Shown here: positions 36,878 through 45,976 of the stretch, piece after piece
Layout: each line of letters starts with the position of its first letter
Position numbering within the stretch: position 1 is the stretch's first letter
Assembly: GCF_010211745.1 (NCBI RefSeq)
Contig: NZ_PDWQ01000002.1
Coordinates: forward strand, 434,001 to 498,000
Source of the DNA: Pseudoxanthomonas kalamensis DSM 18571
Lineage (GTDB): Bacteria; Pseudomonadota; Gammaproteobacteria; Xanthomonadales; Xanthomonadaceae
DNA length: 64,000 bases
Reading direction: 5' to 3'
Made by a program: the position numbers and the translations under genes
The notes under the pieces: model-generated
What the model saw: only the letters and a program-made list of their open reading frames with translations
What the model was told of the DNA's origin: nothing
Database searches by the model: none

Positions 36878-37213
36878 TTATTGCGCCGAGGGGCCTTCGG
36901 CTCCAAGGCCCTTCTTCATCGCCTTGCGCATTCCACCCACGACGCGGAGGCTCAGATTACCGCATGCGCGGATGCGGCATGCCAACGCGATGCCTTCGGC
37001 CTGATCCGCCTCGGTGACATGTGATCGACTCATCGGTCCCGCCACATATTCGCCGGAAATCACCTGCACCTTGCAGACACCACAGCCCCCTCCGCGGCAA
37101 CCTGCGGGGATGCCTCTGCGGCCGGTTCGAGCCATTGCGCTCAGAACGGGCTCATCAGGGCGACAATCGAAACACTCGCCCGTATCTTCAATGCACACCT
37201 CATGCGGCGGCAT
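36878..37213 (-). CDS. Chloroplast-type [2Fe-2S] ferredoxin (DmpQ/XylT-like)
   Basis: A 111-residue ferredoxin. Cluster ligands Cys39, Cys44, Cys47 and Cys79 follow the C-x4-C-x2-C-x31-C plant-type spacing (AGCRGGGCGVCK). In dmp and xyl operons such ferredoxins (DmpQ/XylT) re-reduce the iron of inactivated catechol 2,3-dioxygenase. Here it is the last gene of the operon instead of lying between phenol hydroxylase and the dioxygenase. ATG 37213 (MPPHEVCIE) is favoured by GGAAGG upstream; ATGs at 37219 and 37222 are possible. It overlaps the tautomerase gene by 14 bp. Confidence 0.85.
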   Translation of the reverse strand: MPPHEVCIEDTGECFDCRPDEPVLSAMARTGRRGIPAGCRGGGCGVCKVQVISGEYVAGPMSRSHVTEADQAEGIALACRIRACGNLSLRVVGGMRKAMKKGLGAEGPSAQ

Positions 37214-37640
37214 GATCATCATCCTTCCGTGCTTCCATCCGCGCATCGATCTCGTGCCGTCGCAATTCCGATGCCAGTACTCCGCCAATTGCCCAATCTT
37301 CGGGATCGAGCTGGATGCACCTGCCTCGAACCCGTTCCCGGCGCACATCCATGATTCTCACCAGCAGGTCCGTGAACCCCGCCAACAGTTTTTGACGTTC
37401 CGACAGTGGGCGCCCCTTCAGGACAAAAAATTCGAACAAGGGTGCATCAGGGCCGTGCTCTGAAATTTGCACTCCGGCGACGGCAACACAGGATGCGGGA
37501 TATGCCCTGATGAAGACGCGTACCCGCTCGATGGGAGCGGCCAATACATCTGCATACAGCGTACTGGCCTGCACGAGCAGGTCCTTCTCCCGCTCGGCGG
37601 TGACGCAACCTTCACTCAAATGGAACCATACGACGGGCAT
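37200..37640 (-). CDS. Tautomerase-superfamily protein, double-length (cis-CaaD/MSAD-like)
   Basis: A 146-residue protein starting MPVVWFHLSEG, so Pro1 of the tautomerase family is conserved after Met removal. Two beta-alpha-beta repeats are visible: residues 1-65 (AEREKDLLVQASTLYADVLA) and 66-120 (FEFFVLKGRPLSERQKLLAG, with IMDVRRERVRGR). Length and layout fit the fused-tautomerase groups (cis-3-chloroacrylate dehalogenase-like) rather than the 62-75-residue 4-oxalocrotonate tautomerase, which is encoded separately by dmpI. An extra isomerase or hydrolase step on a ring-cleavage product is possible. Confidence 0.75.
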   Translation of the reverse strand: MPVVWFHLSEGCVTAEREKDLLVQASTLYADVLAAPIERVRVFIRAYPASCVAVAGVQISEHGPDAPLFEFFVLKGRPLSERQKLLAGFTDLLVRIMDVRRERVRGRCIQLDPEDWAIGGVLASELRRHEIDARMEARKDDDHAAA

Positions 37641-37659
37641 CGTTCGTTTCTTCCGCCTC

Positions 37660-38415
37660 TCAGGAGCCGCGACGCCTGCCGGCATCGACCATGAATGCAG
37701 AACCTGTCGACGATGACGCTTCCGGCGCCAATAGCACCGAAACTGCCCAGGCGACCTGCTCCGGCGTCGTGAATTCCCCAAGTGCCGCTTCATCACGCAT
37801 TTCGCTCAACACGGCCTGCGCTTCGACGCCCTTTTGCAGGGCGCGCCGTTCAACGATGCGACGCAAGCGCGGGGTGTCCGCCGGTCCTGGCACCACCAGG
37901 TGCGCGGTAATGCCGCGGCGCCCGTATGCAAGCGCCAATTGCCTGACCAGATTGGTCAGCGCCGCGTTCGCGATACCCGGAGCGCAGGCATAGTCCGTCG
38001 GCTCGAAACCATAATGCCCGCCGATCGCGATCAATCTGGCGCCGCACACGAGCCGGTCGTCCAGTGCACGCAACACCCGCAGCAAGCCCCCCGCCTTGAT
38101 ATTGGTGGCCTCGCCAAGTGCGCCAGGCGCTATCTGCGCCACGCCACCGGGTTGCGACAAACCCGGACCATGCACCACTACCTTGACCTCTTCATCGACC
38201 GCGAGGCGGATGGCCTCGATCGCCTCGTCCGAGCCGATATCGGCCACGCATGGCACCAGTCCGGGAATTTCGTCTCGCAGGATATCCAGAGCTTCGATGC
38301 TGCGCGCAACCGCGACAATGCGAAGCCCCTCACAAGCCAGTCGTCGGACGATGGCATTGCCGAACTCGCCGGTAGCGCCTACCACCACCGCAACCCTGGC
38401 ACCTGCTGAAGACAT
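37660..38415 (-). CDS. Short-chain dehydrogenase/reductase-like protein, atypical active site
   Basis: A 251-residue SDR fold. The nucleotide-binding GATGEFGNAIVRRLA is intact at the N-terminus and the dinucleotide-specificity region follows (VAVARSIEAL). The catalytic Tyr is present in YACAPGIANAAL, but the Lys four residues later is Pro, and the catalytic Ser position reads IAIGGHYG. Enzyme activity of the normal SDR type is therefore doubtful. It lies 4 bp downstream of dmpG, so it is expressed with the phenol pathway. It could be a scaffold, a different enzyme chemistry, or a decaying gene. Confidence 0.72.
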   Translation of the reverse strand: MSSAGARVAVVVGATGEFGNAIVRRLACEGLRIVAVARSIEALDILRDEIPGLVPCVADIGSDEAIEAIRLAVDEEVKVVVHGPGLSQPGGVAQIAPGALGEATNIKAGGLLRVLRALDDRLVCGARLIAIGGHYGFEPTDYACAPGIANAALTNLVRQLALAYGRRGITAHLVVPGPADTPRLRRIVERRALQKGVEAQAVLSEMRDEAALGEFTTPEQVAWAVSVLLAPEASSSTGSAFMVDAGRRRGS

Positions 38416-38419
38416 GCCT

Positions 38420-39478
38420 TTATGCCGCCTGACGGGACGACCCGCGCTCCTTGGCCATCGTCATCGCGGTATCGAAGATCATGTCCTCCTGGCCACCGAT
38501 CATCTTTTTCCTGCCCAGCTCCACGAGGATGTCGCGCGAGGAAACCCCGAAGCGTTCGGCCGCGCGTTTCGCATGAAGCAGGAAGGTCGAATACACCCCG
38601 GCGAATCCGAGCGTCAACGAATCACGATCGACGCGGACCATGTGATCCATCATCGGCACGATGATGTCTTCCGCAACATCCATCAACTTGAACAGGTCGG
38701 CTCCGGTTTCGATTCCCATGCGGTCGCAGACCGCAACGAACACCTCCAGCGGCGTGTTTCCCGCTCCTGCACCCAATCCGGCTACCGATGCATCGATCCG
38801 GGTGGCACCCGCTTCGATCGCAGCCAGCGAATTGGCTATGCCCATTCCAAGGTTGTGATGACCATGGAATCCGATCTCCGTCTCCGGCTCGAGCACTTCG
38901 CGCAAGGCGGAAATTCGTGCAATCACGTCCGCCGGCAGCATGTAGCCCGCCGAGTCGGTGACATACACGGTGTGCGCCCCATAGGACTCCATCATCTTGC
39001 CCTGCTTCGCGATACCCGATGGGTCGTTCAGGTGGGCCATCATCAGGAAACCGCTGGTGTCGAATCCGAGTTCGCGCGCACAGGCCATGTGCTGCGGCGA
39101 CGTGTCGGCCTCGGTACAGTGCGTGGCGACATGCACGCTGCGGGCACCATGATCCCAGGCGGACTTCAACTCCTTCATCGTGCCCAGCCCGGGTATCAGC
39201 AGCACCGAGACCTTGGCTTGCTTCATTCTCGACGAAACGGCTTCTATGTACTCTTCGTTGCTGTGCATCGCGAACCCATGCTGAAGCGAGTTCCCGCCCA
39301 GCCCTGCACCATGGGTCACCTGAAGATACGGCACACCCGCATCATCCAGCGCAGACCCGACCTTGACCATCTGCTCGATACTGATCTGTTCACGCTTTGC
39401 GTGCATGCCGTCGCGCAGACACATGTCATGAAGAACCACCTTGCGCCCTTGCAACGGAGATAGGGATTCGGTATTCAT
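38420..39478 (-). CDS. dmpG: 4-hydroxy-2-oxovalerate aldolase
   Basis: A 352-residue aldolase, normal length. [15 protein letters not shown] carries the catalytic Arg22, metal Asp23 and His26; [11 protein letters not shown] holds the metal-binding histidines; the C-terminal [12 protein letters not shown] and [17 protein letters not shown] form the interface with the dehydrogenase. It cleaves 4-hydroxy-2-oxovalerate to pyruvate and acetaldehyde, and the aldehyde is channelled to DmpF. Its ATG overlaps the DmpF stop by one base (TAATG), consistent with the stable DmpFG complex. Confidence 0.96.
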   Translation of the reverse strand: MNTESLSPLQGRKVVLHDMCLRDGMHAKREQISIEQMVKVGSALDDAGVPYLQVTHGAGLGGNSLQHGFAMHSNEEYIEAVSSRMKQAKVSVLLIPGLGTMKELKSAWDHGARSVHVATHCTEADTSPQHMACARELGFDTSGFLMMAHLNDPSGIAKQGKMMESYGAHTVYVTDSAGYMLPADVIARISALREVLEPETEIGFHGHHNLGMGIANSLAAIEAGATRIDASVAGLGAGAGNTPLEVFVAVCDRMGIETGADLFKLMDVAEDIIVPMMDHMVRVDRDSLTLGFAGVYSTFLLHAKRAAERFGVSSRDILVELGRKKMIGGQEDMIFDTAMTMAKERGSSRQAA

Positions 39479-40401
39479 TACGCGGCCTCCACGGCGGTAG
39501 GGATGAAGTTTCCTGCAAGCATCTCTTCTGCGAACATCTCGGCAGTACGTGCCGCCGAGGCAGTCATGATGTCCAGGTTGCCCGCATAGCGCGGGAGGTA
39601 GTCGCCCAGACCGGCGACTTCGAGGAATACCGAGACCTTCCTGCCATCGAAATCGGGACCATTGACTAGTTTGTACCCGGGCACGTAGCGCTGCACCTGT
39701 TCGATCATCTCCATGATCGACGCGGTGATCTTTTCGCGGTCCGGATCGCTTTCGGTCAGGCAATAGATGGTATTGCGCATGATCATTGGCGGTTCGGCCG
39801 GATTGATGATCGCCAGTGCCTTGCCCTTTCCGGCTCCGCCGACAACCTCGATCGCGTTGGACGTGGTGTAGGTGAATTCGTCCAGATTGGCGCGCGTTCC
39901 CGGGCCAATGGATTTCGACGAAAGGCTTGCAACGATTTCCGCATATGGAACCGTTTGCACGCGCGATACCGCGTTCACGATGGGAATCGTCGCCTGTCCC
40001 GCACAGGAGATCATGTTGACATTCATCTCCAGCTTCTCGGCATGTTCGCGAAGATTGACCGGCGGCACGCACAACGGGCCTATCGCCGCAGGAGTCAGAT
40101 CGATCATCATCACACCGAGCGCATTCAGCTTCCGGCTGTTCTCCGGATGAACGTAGGCGCTCGTTGCATCGAAGGCAATTCGGATATCGTCTTCCTTCAC
40201 ATGCGGCAACAAGCCATCGACACCATCCGACGTTGTCTTCAACCCCATGTCGCGGGCACGTGCCAAGCCCTCCGATGCCGGATCTATTCCGACCAACCAC
40301 ACAGGCTCGAGGATTTCGCTGCGCAATAGCTTGTAGATCAGATCGGTACCGATATTGCCTGAACCGATGACGGCACAGCGTATCTTGGTCTTGTCGTTCA
40401 T
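39478..40401 (-). CDS. dmpF: Acetaldehyde dehydrogenase (acylating)
   Basis: A 307-residue enzyme. NAD site [18 protein letters not shown], catalytic Cys133 in [11 protein letters not shown], and [17 protein letters not shown] near the end. It oxidises acetaldehyde from DmpG to acetyl-CoA with CoA and NAD. Overlap with dmpI (4 bp) and dmpG (1 bp) on either side shows coupled translation. Confidence 0.96.
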   Translation of the reverse strand: MNDKTKIRCAVIGSGNIGTDLIYKLLRSEILEPVWLVGIDPASEGLARARDMGLKTTSDGVDGLLPHVKEDDIRIAFDATSAYVHPENSRKLNALGVMMIDLTPAAIGPLCVPPVNLREHAEKLEMNVNMISCAGQATIPIVNAVSRVQTVPYAEIVASLSSKSIGPGTRANLDEFTYTTSNAIEVVGGAGKGKALAIINPAEPPMIMRNTIYCLTESDPDREKITASIMEMIEQVQRYVPGYKLVNGPDFDGRKVSVFLEVAGLGDYLPRYAGNLDIMTASAARTAEMFAEEMLAGNFIPTAVEAA

Positions 40402-40622
40402 ATCGCCTTCTCCACACTGGATCCATTCGGGCGCGACGCACGTTGCGTCTTGTGCTTTCCGGCCACAAAGAATTCCATCGGACCGTGTTCCGTAATCAGG
40501 ATGCGTACGCTTTCCGACCTCACCCCGAGCGTGCGCACTACTGCCTCGGTAACCGCCTCGGCCACCGCACTCTTCTGGTCATCCGTACGCCCCTCCATCA
40601 GGTGCATCTCGATGATTGGCAT
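40398..40622 (-). CDS. dmpI: 4-oxalocrotonate tautomerase
   Basis: A 74-residue tautomerase. The mature N-terminus is [16 protein letters not shown], giving the catalytic Pro1; Arg residues near positions 11 and 39 are in expected regions. The C-terminal 12 residues ([14 protein letters not shown]) extend slightly beyond the usual 62. It converts the enol of 4-oxalocrotonate to the keto form. The start at 40622 is preferred over an upstream in-frame ATG because only it exposes proline. Confidence 0.94.
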   Translation of the reverse strand: MPIIEMHLMEGRTDDQKSAVAEAVTEAVVRTLGVRSESVRILITEHGPMEFFVAGKHKTQRASRPNGSSVEKAI

Positions 40623-40639
40623 GTCATCTCCCCACTGAT

Positions 40640-41446
40640 TCATTCAACGAACCGCATCGAAACATCACCCAACTCCTGGAACCGTGCGACGATGCTGTCT
40701 CCCGGCGCTACCGGAATTGCCTCGGTGATTCCGCCACTCATCACGAAGCTTCCTGCCGGCAGGCTTTCGCCGAGCTCGGCCAGGATGTTCACCAGCATCG
40801 CGACGGCTCTTGCAGGGTGACCGAGCACTGCAGCAGCAGCGGCAATGCCGACGGCTTCTCCGTTCTTCTCCATCACGACGCCGAGACTTCGCAGATCAAG
40901 CTCGTCCGGATACCTCGGGCGACCTCCCGTCACGAAACGGGCGGAAGATCCATTGTCGGCAACCACGCTGGGCAGATCGAACTTGAAGCCTGAAAACCGC
41001 GAGTCGATGATCTCCACCGCCGGCAGCACGAAATCCGTGGCTGCCAGAACCTTTTCCGGTGTACAGCCAGGTCCGGACAGCGACGCCTTGGTGACGAACG
41101 CGATCTCGCATTCCACGCGCGGATGGACCAGGTCGCTGACTGAAATCGCCGAACCTTCCGGGCGCGCCATGCGATCGGTGAGAAAGCCGATGGAAGGCTG
41201 ATCCACACCCATCTGCTTCATCTTGGCCAACGACGTCAACCCCGCCTTCCAGCCTACCAGCCGCTGTCCCTGGGCGATGAATCGGCGGCGCAATTCAGAC
41301 TGCACTGCATATCCATCGGCGAGCGTCATGTCCCGGTATTCGTCGGTAAGCTTCGGAATCGCACGGGCCCGTGTTTGCGCCTCCTCGATGCGCCCGGAAA
41401 GGCGCACAATGTCCTCCCGCGCAAGCGTGACATTCGAAAGACTCAT
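40640..41446 (-). CDS. dmpH: 4-oxalocrotonate decarboxylase
   Basis: A 268-residue member of the hydratase/decarboxylase family. Signatures: VGWKAGLTSLAKMKQMGVDQ, VHPRVECEIAFVTK (metal-binding glutamates), ILPAVEIIDSRF-type block (VLPAVEIIDSRFSGFKF) and VADNGSSARFV. It decarboxylates 4-oxalocrotonate to 2-hydroxypenta-2,4-dienoate and works in a complex with DmpE. It overlaps dmpE by four bases. Confidence 0.95.
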   Translation of the reverse strand: MSLSNVTLAREDIVRLSGRIEEAQTRARAIPKLTDEYRDMTLADGYAVQSELRRRFIAQGQRLVGWKAGLTSLAKMKQMGVDQPSIGFLTDRMARPEGSAISVSDLVHPRVECEIAFVTKASLSGPGCTPEKVLAATDFVLPAVEIIDSRFSGFKFDLPSVVADNGSSARFVTGGRPRYPDELDLRSLGVVMEKNGEAVGIAAAAAVLGHPARAVAMLVNILAELGESLPAGSFVMSGGITEAIPVAPGDSIVARFQELGDVSMRFVE

Positions 41447-42240
41447 ACTGCCGCCCTCCCGGAAAAACGTACCCGGCACTGACCGAGTCCGCCGACGGTG
41501 CAAACCAGCTCATCGCCGTCTTTGACCGGCACCAGCGACGACTGCGAACCGGACAGGATCACTTCTCCCGCCCGGAACGGAAGACCCAATTCGCCCAAGG
41601 TGTTGGCCAGCCAGACCACCGCATTGACCGGGGAGCCCTGTACCGCAGCGCCTGCCCCGGTGGAATACAATTCGCCGTTCTTGTCCAGCACCATTCCCGC
41701 CAGGGTGAGATCCAGCTTTCGCGGATCTCCCTTGGACTTGCCGAATACGAACACGCCGCAGGACGCATTGTCGGCCACGGTATCCTGGATCCGGATTTTC
41801 CAGTCGGTGATCCGAGAATCGACGATCTCGAAGCACGGCGCGACATAATCCGTCGCCCGAATCACGTCCGTCGCCGTGATACCCGGCCCCACAAGATCGT
41901 GCTTGAGCACGAACGCCAGCTCCGCTTCGGCCTTCGGCTGGATCAACGCATCCAGGTCGATGTCCTCTCCTTCCGCATACACCATGTCCGACGTCAACTG
42001 CCCGAAATCCGGCTGGAACACCCCGAGGAAGTCCTGGACCGGCTTGCTGGTCACGCCGATCTTCTTGCCGACGATGGTTTCTCCGGCCTCGACCCTGCGC
42101 TCGACGTAACGCGACTGGATGCGATAGGCATCCTCCAGCGTGATGTGCGGCTCCCGCTCCAGCAGGGGCGCAACGGTACGACGCGAACGCCAGCATTCGA
42201 ACAATTCATCGCCGTAGAGCTGGATTAATCTATCTTCCAT
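41443..42240 (-). CDS. dmpE: 2-oxopent-4-enoate hydratase
   Basis: A 265-residue hydratase. Signatures: VGKKIGVTSKPVQDFLGVFQ, IQPKAEAELAFVLKHDLVGP (metal ligands) and CFEIVDSRITDWKI. It adds water to 2-hydroxypenta-2,4-dienoate. ATG 42240 is chosen because MEDRLIQLYGDELF aligns with the N-termini of DmpE/XylJ. An in-frame ATG at 42273, just 2 bp after the GST stop, would add 11 residues and might be used by coupling. Confidence 0.94.
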   Translation of the reverse strand: MEDRLIQLYGDELFECWRSRRTVAPLLEREPHITLEDAYRIQSRYVERRVEAGETIVGKKIGVTSKPVQDFLGVFQPDFGQLTSDMVYAEGEDIDLDALIQPKAEAELAFVLKHDLVGPGITATDVIRATDYVAPCFEIVDSRITDWKIRIQDTVADNASCGVFVFGKSKGDPRKLDLTLAGMVLDKNGELYSTGAGAAVQGSPVNAVVWLANTLGELGLPFRAGEVILSGSQSSLVPVKDGDELVCTVGGLGQCRVRFSGRAAV

Positions 42241-42275
42241 GTGCAGGTCCGTTGTTGAATGAAGAATGCTCATCG

Positions 42276-42935
42276 CTACCCATCGATCCGGATGCCTTCA
42301 CGTTCGACGATTCGCTTCACCGCAGGCCTGGAATGGACGATGTCCATAAGCGTGGAGTAGCGCGGATAGTCTTTCCACATATCCAGGCCAATACGGTTGC
42401 CCCACCGGTAAAACACGAGCAGATAGGCATCCACGACGCTGAAGTTTCCGCCAAGGGCATGACCCTGCTTCGGCAGACGCGCCTCGATATCCCGATAACT
42501 CTCGACCGCCAAAGCCCGTCCCTGCTCGGCAATGCCTTCGATGACGACGGGGTCCCGAGCGAATCGGTCCGGTCGGAGCACAGCCCTGATGCCGGTCTGG
42601 TGCAGATTGGACGCCAGCCAACTCATCCACTCCAGGCTGCGCGCGAACAATTCCGGATCGGAGGGCAGCAGACCGGCTTCGACATGCTTCTGTCCAAGAT
42701 ACGCAAGGATGGCGAGCGACTCCGTGAGGACTCGCTGGTCTTGTCCGGGATCGATCACCAACGCAGGAACACGCCCACGGGAATTGATCGCCAGGTATTC
42801 CTCTGTCCGGTGCTCTCCTTTCGCGATTTCGGCACGAACGGCCTCGTAGGCAACGCCCAATTCCTCAAGCACGATGTGCGACGCCAGCGAACAGGCACCT
42901 GGCGAGTAGAAGAGCCGATATTGCAAACTGCTCAT
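42276..42935 (-). CDS. Glutathione S-transferase (beta-class-like)
   Basis: A 219-residue GST. The thioredoxin-like N-domain opens with YRLFYSPGACSLASHIVLEE, where Cys15 is the bacterial beta-class active-site residue; SRGRVPALVID and LTESLAILAYLG bind glutathione. The C-domain is helical. GSTs occur in some aromatic meta-cleavage operons (for example bphK) and may dehalogenate or scavenge toxic intermediates; none is in the classical dmp operon. It lies 8 bp after dmpC, where dmpD might be expected. Confidence 0.87.
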   Translation of the reverse strand: MSSLQYRLFYSPGACSLASHIVLEELGVAYEAVRAEIAKGEHRTEEYLAINSRGRVPALVIDPGQDQRVLTESLAILAYLGQKHVEAGLLPSDPELFARSLEWMSWLASNLHQTGIRAVLRPDRFARDPVVIEGIAEQGRALAVESYRDIEARLPKQGHALGGNFSVVDAYLLVFYRWGNRIGLDMWKDYPRYSTLMDIVHSRPAVKRIVEREGIRIDG

Positions 42936-42943
42936 GCCCAGAT

Positions 42944-44404
42944 TCACAGCTTGATGCAAACGTTTCGGGTTTCGGTATAGAACTCGAGCGAGTGCACGCC
43001 ACCCTCGCGACCAATGCCAGAATGCTTGCTGCCGCCGAATGGCGTGCGCAGATCTCGCAGGAACCAGCTGTTGATCCAGGTGATACCCACATCGATCCGC
43101 TCGGCGATGCGGTGCGCACGAGCCAGGTTCGTCGTCCATACCGTGGTCGAGAGTCCATATTCGGTATCGTTGGCCAGCGCGACCACTTCATCTTCGCCAT
43201 CGAACGGACGGATGTGACAGCACGGCCCGAAAATTTCTTCGCGCACGACGGAGGCGGTTTCGGGAAGACCTGTCCAGATCGTCGGCTGCACCCATGCGCC
43301 CTCCGCGAGTTCCGGCGGCAACTCGGGTATGCCGCCGCCGGTCACCACCTCGGCGCCCTCTTCCACGGCACGCCTGTAGTAGGACAGGACCTTCTGGCGA
43401 TGTTCGTGGGAAATCAACGGTCCGTAGTCGTTGGCCTTGTCCTGCGGGCGGCCGTATCGAACCTTCTCCACGCGGGCCTTCAACGCCTGAACGAACCGAT
43501 CGAAGATCGGACGTTCGACGTAGACACGCTCGGTGCCCAGACACACCTGTCCGGTATTGAGGAAAGCGGATCTGAATATGCCATCTACCGCCGCGTCGAA
43601 ATCGGCGTCGGCGAAAACGATACCGGCATTCTTTCCACCCAGCTCGAACGAAACGTCGCGGATGCCTTCGGCCGCGGCCTTCATGATCGCGGTACCCGTA
43701 CGGGTTTCTCCGGTGAAAGTGATCGCATCCACGCCCGGATGCATGGTCAGGAATTCACCCGCAGACCCCGGGCCAAAGCCATTCACCACATTGTAGACTC
43801 CGGGCGGAATGCCGACCTTGTTCATGACCTCACCGAGCAGGGTGGCGGTCGCCGGAGTCTCCTCGGATGGCTTGACAACGACAGCATTGCCGCATGCCAG
43901 CGCCGGACCCAGCTTCCAGGTCATCAGCAGGAATGGCGCGTTCCACGGGCAGACCACGGCCACCACGCCCTTGGGCACACGGATCGCATAGTTCAACGCG
44001 CCACGGCCATCGGGCGTGGCCATGCGGAAGGCCTCGGTTGGTACATTCTTCACGACATCCGCGAAGATGCGGAAGTTCGCCGCACCGCGCGGGATGAACA
44101 CATGCTCCATCACATGGCGGGGTTGGCCGGTATCGGCCATTTCCGCTTCGACGAAGTCCTCGAAACGACGGTTGATCTCCGTCGCGACCGCATAGAGGAG
44201 TTCGACGCGCTTTTCGGTGGTGAACTTGCCCCAATCGGACTCCATCGCACGCCGCGCTGCCTGCACTGCAGCATCGACATCGGCCTGCTTGCCTTCACCG
44301 ACTCGAGCAATGACGCTTCCATCCACCGGCGACCGTTTGTCGAAATACTCCGCGTTCGCGGGTGCGACGAACTTGCCGTCGATGAAATGCTCGATGCTGC
44401 GCAT
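42944..44404 (-). CDS. dmpC: 2-hydroxymuconic semialdehyde dehydrogenase
   Basis: A 486-residue ALDH. Signatures: CPWNAPFLLMTWKLGPALA, TFTGETRTGTAIM-type block (ITFTGETRTGTAIMKAA), base Glu in FELGGKNAGIVFADAD, nucleophile Cys in NTGQVCLGTERVYVE, and REEIFGPCCHIRPF. It oxidises the yellow ring-cleavage product to 4-oxalocrotonate. The start at 44404 (MRSIEHFIDGKFV) has a strong GGGAGGAGTC ribosome site. It opens the lower-pathway half of the operon. Confidence 0.95.
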   Translation of the reverse strand: MRSIEHFIDGKFVAPANAEYFDKRSPVDGSVIARVGEGKQADVDAAVQAARRAMESDWGKFTTEKRVELLYAVATEINRRFEDFVEAEMADTGQPRHVMEHVFIPRGAANFRIFADVVKNVPTEAFRMATPDGRGALNYAIRVPKGVVAVVCPWNAPFLLMTWKLGPALACGNAVVVKPSEETPATATLLGEVMNKVGIPPGVYNVVNGFGPGSAGEFLTMHPGVDAITFTGETRTGTAIMKAAAEGIRDVSFELGGKNAGIVFADADFDAAVDGIFRSAFLNTGQVCLGTERVYVERPIFDRFVQALKARVEKVRYGRPQDKANDYGPLISHEHRQKVLSYYRRAVEEGAEVVTGGGIPELPPELAEGAWVQPTIWTGLPETASVVREEIFGPCCHIRPFDGEDEVVALANDTEYGLSTTVWTTNLARAHRIAERIDVGITWINSWFLRDLRTPFGGSKHSGIGREGGVHSLEFYTETRNVCIKL

Positions 44405-44484
44405 GACTCCTCCCTTGCGTATCTGCAGCAGAGCATCAAACGCGCCCAATCAGAGAGCGCAAGTACTCTGCCCCTGTCGTTTGC

Positions 44485-44901
44485 TTATGTACTGCTCAGT
44501 CTAGGAAGCACCGGGAGATACCGTCCAATACCTTGTTCTCCGGCTATCGATACGCCTGAGGCATCGACAGCATCGCGTTCCAGCGGCCGGGTCCTGTCGT
44601 CGAAGCGCGCCAGGTCCGGCATTGTCGGTACCGGGGGCTGGTCTATCCGCCCGAGATACGCCCGATATCGCTCCAGCAACGCCACTCGCTCGTCTCCCGG
44701 CAGACCCAGAGCATGGGAAGTATTCGGGACCTTGCCTCTCCATGAAACCCGATCCCCTGCCACAGCATCGAATTCCTGACAATAAAGGTCCGCGACCACG
44801 ACATCATGTTCTTGTTGGCGGGACACCCCGCCAACCGCCTCGCACATGGCGCTGCAGAACGACCGGGGCTTCGGATATGCGTGAACGATCAGAACGTTCA
44901 T
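44485..44901 (-). pseudogene. Remnant of a flavodoxin-fold NAD(P)H:quinone reductase, internally deleted
   Basis: A 138-codon open frame. The first about 50 residues (MNVLIVHAYPKPRSFCSAM and HDVVVADLYCQEFDAVAG) match the N-terminus of the MdaB/NQO-like family. The following residues, LLERYRAYLGRIDQPPVP and MPDLARFDD, resemble that family's C-terminal end. The middle about 100 residues, with the substrate and quinone-binding loops, are missing, so the gene looks like an in-frame internal deletion. The tail after that is not family-like. It lies between dmpP and dmpC, 9 bp after dmpP. Confidence 0.6.
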
Positions 44902-44910
44902 CCTGGTTTC

Positions 44911-45972
44911 TTACAGGGTGCGGAATAGCGGACTGCGGACCTGCTGTGCATCGGCTGCCGAAATGAATTTCTCCGTATGAATGTCGCGCTCGAACAGGCG
45001 GCCCTGCATCAGGGTGGAAATGCAGGCCTCGATCATAAGAGGCGGACCGCACAGATACGCCTTGTGGCCGCGAAAATCTCCACCGAAATGCGCCTTCGCC
45101 GCCTCATGCACATAGCCGCGGAATCCCGTCCAATCCGAATCTTCCGGCTCGTGCGAGAGGGCCGGAACGTAGGTGAAGCTCGCATGGCTGTTTGCCAGCT
45201 CCATCAATTCATCGTGGTAGTACAGTTCGTCCCGGTTGCGCTGGCCATAGATCAACGTGATCGGCAGCGTACTGCCTTCGGCAAGCAGATCCCGGATCAT
45301 CGATCTCGGGCTCGACAAACCAGAGCCGCCTGCCATGAAGATCGACGGCAGACCGGCGGATTTCTTCACGAAGAACCGGCCATACGGGCCGGAGAGATGC
45401 ACACGATCGCCGACCTTGAGCTTTTCATGTACGTAGGTCGTTCCCGACCCGCCCGGAACGATGCGAATGTTGAGCTCTATTTCGTTCGCACTGGTTGGAA
45501 TATTCGCGAGCGAGAACGCACGCGTGCCGATGTTATCCGGCAGGTGCAGGTTGACGTACTGGCCAGCCTGGAAGCGCAAACCCTCGGGAGTATCTAGCCT
45601 CACGAAAACGCCTTTGATCGTCGGCGTCAACGACTCAATCCGCACCACCGTGCCATGATAGTCATGTACCGGAAGGTTCTGCGCATCTTCGTCTTCCTCG
45701 ATTTCCGCTTCGATCACGATATCGCTCTGCGCGCGCGCGCAGCACGCCAGCGCTTTTCCTTCCTCCCGCTCGAAGTCCATCAGGGCAAATGGAGATGCCT
45801 CTCCGAAATCGACTTCGCCATCGACGACTTTCACTTTGCAGGTCGCACACAAGCCGTGCCCGCACGCGTGCGGCAAGTAGATTCCCGCGCGCAACGCAGC
45901 ATCCAGGATGGTCTGATCGTCCTCGATCTCTATCGTCTGGCCGAGCGGCTCAATGGTCAGCTCATAACCCAT
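44911..45972 (-). CDS. dmpP: Phenol hydroxylase P5, reductase component
   Basis: A 353-residue reductase, the same length as classical DmpP. The N-terminal plant-type [2Fe-2S] domain has Cys37, Cys42, Cys45 and Cys77 (HACGHGLCATC). The FAD domain follows (GTRAFSLANIP, then GPYGRFFVK), then the NAD domain (IFMAGGSGLSSPRSMIRDL and YLCGPPLMIEACI). It passes electrons from NADH to the diiron oxygenase. It follows dmpO by 4 bp. Confidence 0.96.
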   Translation of the reverse strand: MGYELTIEPLGQTIEIEDDQTILDAALRAGIYLPHACGHGLCATCKVKVVDGEVDFGEASPFALMDFEREEGKALACCARAQSDIVIEAEIEEDEDAQNLPVHDYHGTVVRIESLTPTIKGVFVRLDTPEGLRFQAGQYVNLHLPDNIGTRAFSLANIPTSANEIELNIRIVPGGSGTTYVHEKLKVGDRVHLSGPYGRFFVKKSAGLPSIFMAGGSGLSSPRSMIRDLLAEGSTLPITLIYGQRNRDELYYHDELMELANSHASFTYVPALSHEPEDSDWTGFRGYVHEAAKAHFGGDFRGHKAYLCGPPLMIEACISTLMQGRLFERDIHTEKFISAADAQQVRSPLFRTL

Positions 45973-45976
45973 TGCG

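Noticed and set aside
36472-36906. 144-codon minus-strand frame overlapping the end of the 355-residue gene
   Set aside because: It contains a hydrophobic stretch but no ribosome site or recognisable family, and mostly overlaps a coding sequence. A gene remnant in 36637-36877 cannot be excluded but is not supported.
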